From contig NC_015948.1 in the NCBI RefSeq assembly GCF_000223905.1, positions 1,488,001 to 1,552,000 of the forward strand: a DNA stretch of 64,000 nucleotides, in the 5' to 3' direction. Source of the stretch: Haloarcula hispanica ATCC 33960 (GTDB lineage Archaea > Halobacteriota > Halobacteria > Halobacteriales > Haloarculaceae). Below, piece by piece: positions 15,613-23,380 of the stretch. Each line of letters begins with the position of its first letter. Positions within the stretch are counted from its first letter, which is position 1. A program made the translations under genes and the position numbers. The notes under the pieces are model-generated. The model did not search any database and was not told where the DNA came from. It saw nothing but the letters and a program-made list of their open reading frames with translations.

Positions 15613-17853
15613 GTGGGTACAGCATCCGAGACCGGCCATGGCGGCGTCGACTGGCGGCAGCTGGCACTGGTAAGTCTCTGCCTCGTCGGGCTGATCGTCG
15701 CCGCGTTTCTGGCCCCGCCACCGATCACTGAGAGCGGGATCAGCAGCGGGGGCGGTGACGGGAGTCACGGCACCGAGCCAGTCACGCAGACGCCAGCCGA
15801 TACGCGGGAACAACGCCGCGACGGTGGCGGGGGCGGCAGCGTCACCGACACCCAGACACCTGCAGGCACACGGGAACACCGTCGCGACGGAGGTGGGAGC
15901 GGCGGCGTCACGGGAGGAACAGAGCCGATTCCGATTCCCGGCGATACCGCCCCGCCCACTGCGGACGGCTGTGGCGTCCTCGTCGAGTCAGAGCCGAAAG
16001 CCGGGCATCCCCTCACCGTTCTGGTGTATCAGGACCTCGAACCGGCGGCCGCGACCCGTGTCTGGTTCAACGACCGATACGCCGGCCGGACTGACCAGAA
16101 CGGCCAGGTGACCGCACAGGTTCCGTACCAGCGCGAGCTGAACGTAACGGTCGAATCGCCGGGAACAGAGCCCTGTCAGTTCTACCGTCGACCGTACGAG
16201 GAATCGGATACTGAAACAGCAAGCCTCCTCGTGGAAGGAGATGTGTTGTCGCTTGGCGGGACTACCTCGGTCTCAAACGGGGACGGGGACGCACGAAGTA
16301 CCCTTGGCGCATTTGGGACGGTTCCTGGCGCATCTGGGATGGTCGATTCGACGGCCCCACGCCAGCAGACCGCGGCCGGCAACGACACCGGTCAGTACCG
16401 TGTCGGCGGGAGCGTCAACGTGACACTGCTCGGCGAGCCGTACCCCGGGTCGACCGTCCCGCTCGTCGCAACGGTCGACGGCGTGCCAGTCCGAAACGCG
16501 ACCGTGACCCGCAACGGCGACATCGTCGGTCGAACTGACACCGCCGGCCGGTATCAACTGACAGTCCCCGACAGCGATACCGCCGCAGTAACGGTGTCCC
16601 GCGGCGAGTTCGAGGGGTCCGCGCGCGTCGACGTGCTGAACTTACACGTCCGCGTCGTGCCTGCGAAGGCCCTCCCGGTACCAGGTGACAGGGCCGCTGT
16701 CAACGCTACGATAAACGGAAACCCGGTCGAGAACGCGACTGTCACGCTCGGCGACCAGCGCCGGGGAAAGACTGGCGCTGACGGCGCTGTTGCCGTCTCG
16801 CTCCCAGCAAACCCCTCGCTTCCCGTCACAGCGGCAACAGACAGACAGACAGCGAGAACGACGCTCTGGGGCGCGTACACCGGGACCATCGTGGTAAGTT
16901 CGATACTGCTGGTGGCAACCGTCGTGACCGTCGCTATCGCCGCAGTGATGTACTCCCCCAAGGTCGCACGCGGCGTCGGTATTCTCTGGACAATCTTCGA
17001 TTCGCTGTTTGTCATCGGCGTGCTCTGGGAACGGGACGGGCTGGTCGTCGCGCTCGCAGTCGTGGGCGTCGTCGCGCTGTACCACTATCGGACGGCTGCT
17101 TTCTCGGGCGGACAGGCGGTCGCATACGCGGCCAAGAACGGCGGTGAAACGGCGGCTGGCTTCGTCGCCCGCGTCGTTCAGTGGACCCGGCGAACGGCAC
17201 TCTGGCTCGTCGGCCGTATCGAAGCCACGCTGAACATGGGCCGCCGACTGGCCGCCCGTCTGGCGACGTGGCTCTCATCGCTTCCGCTAACGCTGTCAGG
17301 GCTGTGGCGTCGCTTCCAGCGGTGGCTCCGGTCGGCCGGGTATCGAGCGGTCACTGTGGCCAGGGCTGAAAGCACGCCACGCAGGATTGCAACGCTCGGC
17401 GGCTCGTGTGTCATCGTGACAGTGAGCTATGTTCGCTGGGGCACGGCCGGTACCGTCGTGGCTGGGGCCGGGGTGGCACTGGGTGCGGTCGGTGTCTACA
17501 TCGCTGGCCAGGTCGGCGATACGGACCGCCCGACTACGGCGTCTAACCCCGGACCGAGCGGGTCGGTCACTGACTCGTCGGGCGGCGGCGAATCGGCTCT
17601 CCCATCGATTCGCGACCTCTGGCGTGCGTTCGCCAAGCATGTCGTCCCCGGGCGCTGGCGGACGCGGACGCCCGGCGAGGTGTCCCGGGCCGCAATCGAC
17701 AGCGGCCTCCCGAGGGCACCCGTCGAAGCACTGACAGAGGCGTTCCGGGACGTCGAATACGGCGGCCATTCGAGCGACAGCCGGCGCGAGCAGGCCCGTA
17801 GCGCGTACGATGCGCTGGTGGGTGCGAGCGACGAGCAGGAGGACGAAGGGTGA
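15613..17853 (+). CDS. DUF4129 membrane protein with Ig-like/carboxypeptidase-regulatory repeats
   Basis: The GTG at 15613 follows GAGGGGCG, a good ribosome-binding site; 746 residues. A first transmembrane helix (about 16-34) is followed by Gly/Asp/Thr-rich linkers and two to three extracellular beta-sandwich repeats (PVRNATVTRNGDIVGRTDTAG and PVENATVTLGDQRRGKTGADG), the carboxypeptidase-regulatory-like pattern. Several membrane helices (about 425-520 and 605-640) and a cytoplasmic DUF4129 domain at the C-terminus (GEVSRAAIDSGLPRAPVEALTEAFRDVEYGG) follow. DUF4129 proteins typically sit with DUF58, MoxR and often transglutaminases in envelope-related operons. Here it heads such an operon, overlapping the next gene by 4 bp. 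Confidence 0.85.
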   Translation: MGTASETGHGGVDWRQLALVSLCLVGLIVAAFLAPPPITESGISSGGGDGSHGTEPVTQTPADTREQRRDGGGGGSVTDTQTPAGTREHRRDGGGSGGVTGGTEPIPIPGDTAPPTADGCGVLVESEPKAGHPLTVLVYQDLEPAAATRVWFNDRYAGRTDQNGQVTAQVPYQRELNVTVESPGTEPCQFYRRPYEESDTETASLLVEGDVLSLGGTTSVSNGDGDARSTLGAFGTVPGASGMVDSTAPRQQTAAGNDTGQYRVGGSVNVTLLGEPYPGSTVPLVATVDGVPVRNATVTRNGDIVGRTDTAGRYQLTVPDSDTAAVTVSRGEFEGSARVDVLNLHVRVVPAKALPVPGDRAAVNATINGNPVENATVTLGDQRRGKTGADGAVAVSLPANPSLPVTAATDRQTARTTLWGAYTGTIVVSSILLVATVVTVAIAAVMYSPKVARGVGILWTIFDSLFVIGVLWERDGLVVALAVVGVVALYHYRTAAFSGGQAVAYAAKNGGETAAGFVARVVQWTRRTALWLVGRIEATLNMGRRLAARLATWLSSLPLTLSGLWRRFQRWLRSAGYRAVTVARAESTPRRIATLGGSCVIVTVSYVRWGTAGTVVAGAGVALGAVGVYIAGQVGDTDRPTTASNPGPSGSVTDSSGGGESALPSIRDLWRAFAKHVVPGRWRTRTPGEVSRAAIDSGLPRAPVEALTEAFRDVEYGGHSSDSRREQARSAYDALVGASDEQEDEG

Positions 17854-18788
17854 ATCGCCGTCGCGTCGGGCTGGGAATCGCCGTGTTGTGTGGCCTGCTA
17901 CTCGTGGCTGCCGGCGCGGTCCTCGGGCTGACAGGGACGCCAGAGCCGGCGGATTCCGGGCCGAGTGCGGCGGGTGTCCTCGTCCTCTTCGTCTGCGTGC
18001 TCGTGGCCTCCTGGAAGCTCTTCCGGACGCCCGACGACCCCTCGGTATCACCGTCGCCGTGGACTGCTGACGACAAGTTCACCGAGGGGTTTCTGGAGAC
18101 GACACCGACAGACGACGCCGTCTCCGGAACCGAACTCGCGGAACGCGTCGAAGCGGCGGCTGCACAGGCCCGCGACGACGGGTCGGTCGCCGAGAGCGTC
18201 GGCCCCGTTCGGGAACCACTTCGGGCGGCGCTCACGGAGGCACTGGTCCAGGGCGGCCACGACCCCGACTCGGTGAAAGCACAGTTAGCCGCGGGGACCT
18301 GGACGGACGACCCGGTTGCCGCCGCGGTACTGGACGAATCCGTCACGCCACCGGACCGACCGTTTCGCACGCGCCTGTGGGCCTGGCTGTTTCCCGAAAA
18401 AGCCGTCCGAAAGCGGTGCGCACGGGCGATGACGGCAGTCAGCGTCGCGGCCGACGACGCGTTGCCGACAGTGGTCGGCCAGCAGGCGCCGCGTCCGGTG
18501 CCAGTCGTCGCCCCAGCGGTCGCCGACCTGCAGCGGGCGGCTGACGGGAGCCTCCAGCGGGCCGTCGACGGGTCGATTCCCGAGCGGGAAGCCGTCGGGA
18601 CCAGCGCAGACGGCGCGTCTGACGGTGCCCACGTCGACGGAGCCGCCACCGAGGGCGCAACTGCCGCGGACCGCCCGGCTGACTCCGAGTCTGAAGCTGG
18701 CGGGACAACGCCGGTTGACGAGGACGGAACGGATACCACAGCGACCGACGGGGCCGACTGGGGCGATGTGACGGAGGTGCAGGACTGA
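17850..18788 (+). CDS. Membrane protein of the DUF4129-DUF58-MoxR operon
   Basis: The GTG start at 17850 overlaps the preceding stop; 312 residues. Two N-terminal transmembrane helices (LGIAVLCGLLLVAAGAVLG and GVLVLFVCVLVASWKLF) are followed by a soluble region of about 170 residues and an acidic, Asp/Gly/Ala-rich disordered tail. The soluble part contains TPDRPFRTRLWAWLFPEKAVRKRCARA. It matches in size and position the haloarchaeal family found beside DUF58 genes (I recall DUF7269, unverified). Its ATGA overlap with the DUF58 gene implies coupled expression. A scaffolding role in the complex is an inference. Confidence 0.8.
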   Translation: MNRRRVGLGIAVLCGLLLVAAGAVLGLTGTPEPADSGPSAAGVLVLFVCVLVASWKLFRTPDDPSVSPSPWTADDKFTEGFLETTPTDDAVSGTELAERVEAAAAQARDDGSVAESVGPVREPLRAALTEALVQGGHDPDSVKAQLAAGTWTDDPVAAAVLDESVTPPDRPFRTRLWAWLFPEKAVRKRCARAMTAVSVAADDALPTVVGQQAPRPVPVVAPAVADLQRAADGSLQRAVDGSIPEREAVGTSADGASDGAHVDGAATEGATAADRPADSESEAGGTTPVDEDGTDTTATDGADWGDVTEVQD

Positions 18789-20119
18789 TGGGCCGACGAG
18801 CCATGCGGTGGCGCGGCGCAATCGTCGCCGCACTGACACTCGCCGGAGCGGGCATCTGGGAGGGGAGCGGGACACTCCTGCTGGCCGCCACACTCCCGCT
18901 CTCGTATCTGGCCTACGGAATCCTGTCGACTGCTGCTGTCCCGGCAGAGCTCGTCGTGTCGCGGGCGGTCGACCCGACTCCAGCGCCGCCGGGGCACCCG
19001 GTTGCAGTCCAGTTGACGGTGACAAACAGCGGCCAGCAGACGCTGTCGGACATCCGGGTCGTCGACGGCGTTCCGACTGACCTCACAGTGCTGGAAGGGA
19101 CGCCACGCGGCGGCGAGACGCTTGCGGCCGGCGAATCAGTCACGCTCGAGTACATGCTCATCGCCCGCCGAGGCGAACACGACTTCGGCGAGCCGCGGCT
19201 CCGCGTCCGGGGTACGGGAGCCGGCGAGGTCGCGACTGCGAGACAACAGGCGGAGGGCGATGACAGGCTGGTGTGTCAGCTTGACGCCCAGGCACCGCCG
19301 CTGTCCGACCAGGGGACCGACCGCGTGGGCCAACTCACAACCGACGACCCCGGCGATGGCTTCACCTTCCACTCGACGCGGGAGTATCAGCGCGGGGACC
19401 CGGCCGGCCGCATCGACTGGCGCGGGTACGCGAAGCGGGGAGCGCTGTCGACGGTCAACTACGAGCAGTGGGTGTCGACGACGGTCGTGTTCGTCGTCGA
19501 CGCCCGCTCGCCGGCGCGGGTGACCGCCGGCCCCGGTCGCCCGACGGCAGTCGAACTCGGCGCGTACGCGACGACGCACGCAGTGACCTCGCTGCTGGAT
19601 GCCGGTCACGAAGTCGGGCTGGCAATCGTCGGCATCGACGGCGACGGTCCAGCGGGACTGACGTGGCTCCAGCCGGGCGACGGACCCAACCAGCGGTCGC
19701 TGGCTGTCGAACGGCTACGGGCCGCTGCTGATGCTGCCGAGAGCGACCCGGCTGGTGGTCCAGAAGACGAGGGCGACACACAGCGGCAGTTCCGGAAAGT
19801 GATGGAGGTAGCCGGACCGCGCTGCCAGCTGGTGCTCGTGTCGCCGTTGCTCGACGACGCGCCGGTCGCCGCGATGGAGTCCTGGGCGGCGTTCGATTGC
19901 CAGCGAACCATGCTCTCGACGGACGTAACCGCGGCGAGCACCGTCAGCGGACAGTACGAGCACGTCCGCCGTCGGACCCGTCTGGCGCGGTGTCAGGCGT
20001 CTGGGGCCCGGACAATCGACTGGCGGCGTGGGACACCGCTGCCGCTCATCCTCGATTACGCCTTCGCCGTTGCGGCGCACCAGCCGCGTGGCAGTGTGCA
20101 GCCGGGAGGCGGAGCGTAA
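18788..20119 (+). CDS. DUF58 domain-containing protein
   Basis: The 443-residue protein has two N-terminal helices (GAIVAALTLAGAGIWEG, LLLAATLPLSYLAYGIL), a CARDB/BatD-like beta domain (residues 55-150, including QLTVTNSGQQTLSDIRVVDG), and a DUF58 domain. The hallmark DUF58 box is DPAGRIDWRGYAKRGALSTVNYEQ (near residues 200-225), followed by a von Willebrand-A-like region with VVFVVDARSP. DUF58 proteins are known partners of MoxR AAA+ ATPases in bacterial and archaeal envelope or chaperone functions. It starts on the stop codon of the preceding gene and is directly followed by the gene at 20120. Confidence 0.9.
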   Translation: MGRRAMRWRGAIVAALTLAGAGIWEGSGTLLLAATLPLSYLAYGILSTAAVPAELVVSRAVDPTPAPPGHPVAVQLTVTNSGQQTLSDIRVVDGVPTDLTVLEGTPRGGETLAAGESVTLEYMLIARRGEHDFGEPRLRVRGTGAGEVATARQQAEGDDRLVCQLDAQAPPLSDQGTDRVGQLTTDDPGDGFTFHSTREYQRGDPAGRIDWRGYAKRGALSTVNYEQWVSTTVVFVVDARSPARVTAGPGRPTAVELGAYATTHAVTSLLDAGHEVGLAIVGIDGDGPAGLTWLQPGDGPNQRSLAVERLRAAADAAESDPAGGPEDEGDTQRQFRKVMEVAGPRCQLVLVSPLLDDAPVAAMESWAAFDCQRTMLSTDVTAASTVSGQYEHVRRRTRLARCQASGARTIDWRRGTPLPLILDYAFAVAAHQPRGSVQPGGGA

Positions 20120-21547
20120 ATGATCGGCGGGCCGCGACTCGATACACCATCGGCCGTCGGCGACGAGGGGCGGCCGCGGGCGACCAGCCTAACTATCGTC
20201 GCGCTTATCGTCGCTGCGTTCGCCCTGGCGACAGGGGTTCTGTCCGGCGACCCGCGACTGTTCAGCGGTATCGCACTCCTCGCCGGCATTGCCGTGGCGG
20301 GGTTGACGCTACTGGACCGGGACGGACTGGGACCGACGGTCATTGGCCACCTCTGTTTCCTGCCGGCAGCGACTGGCGTCGTTGCCTCGGTCGGGCAGGT
20401 GTCAGTCGCCCCGCTCATCGCGTTCGGTGTCGCCGTCGCAATGGTCGGCGTCGCGACCGCCTGGACCGACGTGCTCGACAGAGAGACCGTTTCGGAAGCG
20501 ACAGTGAGCAGCGTCGTTTCGTATCTGTTCGCCGTGGTGGGCCTCGTCGTGGGTACGGTCGTCGTCGCGCTCGCGTGGCTTTGCTGGAAGGTGGTAAGCG
20601 CTGTCGCCGGTGGAGCGTCGCCGATAGCCACCACGGTCTGCCTCGGTGTACTCGGCGTCGCCGCGTCGGGCTGCCTGTATTTTGCTGTGACACAGCTCCC
20701 GCTCTTGCAGTTGACAGCTCGGAGCCGCCGCGACGCGATGGCGAACAGACTGAAACGGGGTACCCAGTCGCTCAAACTGGTCGCACTCGGTTCGGCAGCG
20801 TTCAGTGTAGTCGTTCCGCTGGCGCTTCTGGTAACGCCGTTTGGCCAGCTTGTGGCGTCCCCCCCGTTCAGTCTCGGTATCCGGCTGCTGTCGTCGTGGG
20901 TCGTTCTCGCGCCGCTTCTGGCAGTCACAGCCGGCGCGTTGCTTGCTGGTAGCGGTGCGATTGTCATCCGAAAGTTCACGACTGAGTTCGACGCCGCTTC
21001 GGTGCGGACTGTCGGGGCCGCCATCGCGGCCGCTGGCTACGTCGTGTTGCTAGCCCCGTTCCTCCTGCGAATCGGTATCTTCGGGTTCGCCTCGCTCCCG
21101 GCGGTGTTCTTCGGTGCCCTCCTGCTCCCACTGGTGGTGTATCTGCTTCTCGTTCTCGTCATCGGGGGACTCACGTTTGGCCTGTTGCCGGCGCGTGCCG
21201 GCCCCGCGGCACTGACCGCTTCGGGACTCATCTGTGCGAGCACCGGTGCGGCACAGGCCGACCTGTCATCGTTACTGGTGTTTGCTGGCGTCGTCGGCGG
21301 CCTCGTTGTCTGGGACGTTGGCACGTTCGGCCTGGGGCTGACAGCGGAACTGGGGCATCGGCCGGAAACGCGCCGGCTGGAGCTGTATCACAGCGTGTTC
21401 GCCGTCGGCGTCGGCCTTCTCGGTATCGCCGCCGTCGGTCTCGTCGATACAGCGCGTCACGCCGTCGGTGCCGCCATCGGATCGCCGGAGACAATGGCAC
21501 TCGCCGCGATCGGTGTGTTACTGCTGCTCGCCCCGCTTCGTGGCTGA
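20120..21547 (+). CDS. Polytopic membrane protein of the MoxR operon
   Basis: The 475-residue protein is almost wholly hydrophobic, with about twelve to thirteen predicted transmembrane helices and few charged loops (one cytoplasmic loop TARSRRDAMANRLKRGTQ). It starts immediately after the DUF58 stop. Its position and size match the haloarchaeal DUF7519-type proteins encoded between DUF58 and MoxR (recalled, not searched). No catalytic motif is visible. It may be the membrane platform for the DUF58/MoxR pair (inference). Confidence 0.8.
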   Translation: MIGGPRLDTPSAVGDEGRPRATSLTIVALIVAAFALATGVLSGDPRLFSGIALLAGIAVAGLTLLDRDGLGPTVIGHLCFLPAATGVVASVGQVSVAPLIAFGVAVAMVGVATAWTDVLDRETVSEATVSSVVSYLFAVVGLVVGTVVVALAWLCWKVVSAVAGGASPIATTVCLGVLGVAASGCLYFAVTQLPLLQLTARSRRDAMANRLKRGTQSLKLVALGSAAFSVVVPLALLVTPFGQLVASPPFSLGIRLLSSWVVLAPLLAVTAGALLAGSGAIVIRKFTTEFDAASVRTVGAAIAAAGYVVLLAPFLLRIGIFGFASLPAVFFGALLLPLVVYLLLVLVIGGLTFGLLPARAGPAALTASGLICASTGAAQADLSSLLVFAGVVGGLVVWDVGTFGLGLTAELGHRPETRRLELYHSVFAVGVGLLGIAAVGLVDTARHAVGAAIGSPETMALAAIGVLLLLAPLRG

Positions 21548-21655
21548 GGGACTGCTTCGCTGCTGGCCCGTCCAGAATGTGTCAGTAGCCACTGTGGCTC
21601 GACAAACGAGGGCTAATGGTACACATTGATACTTCCCCAGTGTAACGCATGGGGC

Positions 21656-22864
21656 ATGGCCGGGTTAACGGGGGATTTGAGCGTCGAGGCTGCGTCAAAC
21701 CACTGCCTCGACATTGTGGAGCGAGTTGAGGAGGCTGTCGTCGTCGAACGCCGGGTGCTGTTCGAGACACTGGCTGGCGTCATCGCCAGAGGCCACGTTC
21801 TGGTTGAGGACGTGCCGGGAACGGGGAAAACAGTTCTGGCGCGGGTGTTGGCGGAGTCACTTGGACTCGAATTCAACCGGGTACAGTTCACGCCGGACCT
21901 GCTGCCGGCGGACGTGACCGGGTCGAACGTGTACAACGAACACGAGCGGGAGTTCGAGTTCGCACAGGGGCCGGTGTTCTCGAACGTCGTGCTCGCGGAC
22001 GAGATCAACCGCGCGCCGCCGAAGACCCAATCTGCGCTGCTGGAATCAATGGAAGAGCGGCAGGTCAGTGTCGACGGGACGACGCATCCGCTCCCGACAC
22101 CGTTCGTCGTTATCGCGACCCAGAACCCCGTCGAGCAGGAAGGCACATTCCAGCTTCCCGAGGCCCAGCGGGACCGCTTCAGCGTGAAAACGTCGATGGA
22201 GTATCCCGATGTCGAAGGGGAGATGGGGCTGCTCGACCGGCGGGCCAACCGGCGAACAATCGCGCCGTCAGTCGAGCCGGTAATGGGCCCAGAGACGGTG
22301 CGCGCCCTGCAGGAGTGTGCGGAAGACGTCCGCGTCGACACCAAGGTTCGTCGCTACATCGTCGATCTGGCGCGGGCGACACGCGAAGACGACCGGACAG
22401 AAATCGGCGTCTCGCCGCGGGGCGTCCAGCGTGTCTTCGAGGCAGTCCGAGCCAGCGCAGTCATCGCCGGTCGGCGGTATTCCACCCCGGACGACGTGAA
22501 GCGGCTGGCGAACGCGACGATGAGTCACCGACTGGTCCTGACGACGGAGGCGACTATCGAAGGGACGGAGAAGGCCGACGTGATTCAGGCCGCTCTGGAC
22601 GCCGTCGACGTGCCCGCAGTCTCACCGAATGCGCCGGATACGGACGACACGCCCAAACAGACGACAACAGGCGGGTCCGAACGCGCTGACTCACCATCGG
22701 AGGCGACACCAGACGGCGATTCTCGCGGGCAGCGCCCCGAACGGAGTGCTGGTGAAGCAGCTGAGAACGAAGCTACGCAACTGGACGGAGATGACGGTCA
22801 GCCCACCGACTCGTCAGGTGACAGTCGGGACCGGAGTGATGATGACAGCGGACACGGACAGTGA
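21656..22864 (+). CDS. MoxR family AAA+ ATPase
   Basis: The ATG at 21656 gives 402 residues. EDVPGTGKTVLARVL is the Walker A, VVLADEINRAPPKTQ the Walker B, and IATQNPVEQEGTFQLPEAQRDRF the sensor and arginine-finger region, all diagnostic of MoxR. The C-terminal lid spans to about residue 315 and is followed by an 80-residue acidic, Ser/Thr/Asp-rich tail (QTTTGGSERADSPSE onward), likely disordered. MoxR ATPases remodel or activate partners carrying DUF58 or vWA domains, and such a partner is encoded 1.5 kb upstream. A 108-bp gap separates it from the preceding gene, so it could have its own promoter. Confidence 0.92.
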   Translation: MAGLTGDLSVEAASNHCLDIVERVEEAVVVERRVLFETLAGVIARGHVLVEDVPGTGKTVLARVLAESLGLEFNRVQFTPDLLPADVTGSNVYNEHEREFEFAQGPVFSNVVLADEINRAPPKTQSALLESMEERQVSVDGTTHPLPTPFVVIATQNPVEQEGTFQLPEAQRDRFSVKTSMEYPDVEGEMGLLDRRANRRTIAPSVEPVMGPETVRALQECAEDVRVDTKVRRYIVDLARATREDDRTEIGVSPRGVQRVFEAVRASAVIAGRRYSTPDDVKRLANATMSHRLVLTTEATIEGTEKADVIQAALDAVDVPAVSPNAPDTDDTPKQTTTGGSERADSPSEATPDGDSRGQRPERSAGEAAENEATQLDGDDGQPTDSSGDSRDRSDDDSGHGQ

Positions 22865-22915
22865 GCGCAGGCGGGTAGCCGAACGGCTTTACTCCACGGA
22901 ACAGCCAGACGTGGT

Positions 22916-23311
22916 ATGGAAAGCGAACGCAACGTCCTCGGCGGGGAGCTGGCCCCCTGCTCGATGGACCCGGAGACCGGATTCATGCGCGACGGCTACT
23001 GCTACCCGCTCCAGCGCGACCCGGGTCGGCACGAAATCTGTGCCGTGATGACGGCCGAGTTTCTAGAGTACAGCAAGGCCCAGGGCAACGACCTCGTGAC
23101 GCCGCGGCCGGAGCTGAATTTTCCGGGTCTCGACCCCGGTGACAACTGGTGTGTCTGCGTCCCGCGCTGGATAGAGGCCCACGAGGCCGGGCGCGCACCG
23201 CCGGTGAACCTCGACGCGACGAGCGAGGACGTACTCGAAGACGTGTCGCTGGAGACGCTGCAGGAGTTCGCTGCCGATGGTGACTCGAATGCTGATGCGA
23301 CGACTGAATGA
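22916..23311 (+). CDS. DUF2237 family protein
   Basis: The 131-residue protein starts MESERNVLGGELAPCSMDP, with the conserved family landmarks TGFMRDGYCYP, HEICAVMTAEFLEYSKAQGNDL and GLDPGDNWCVCVPRW, including five conserved Cys. DUF2237 proteins are small soluble proteins widespread in bacteria and haloarchaea with unknown activity; the Cys/His pattern suggests metal or redox chemistry (inference). The last 40 residues are an acidic tail (TSEDVLEDVSLETLQEFA) in place of a longer family C-terminus. It lies 51 bp after moxR and 69 bp before the nuclease-helicase gene. Confidence 0.9.
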   Translation: MESERNVLGGELAPCSMDPETGFMRDGYCYPLQRDPGRHEICAVMTAEFLEYSKAQGNDLVTPRPELNFPGLDPGDNWCVCVPRWIEAHEAGRAPPVNLDATSEDVLEDVSLETLQEFAADGDSNADATTE

Positions 23312-23380
23312 GCCGCGGCGCGAACGACTTTTGAGGGGGCGTCCCGTCGCTTGGGTCGTGCAACAGGGGAGGGCCAAACG

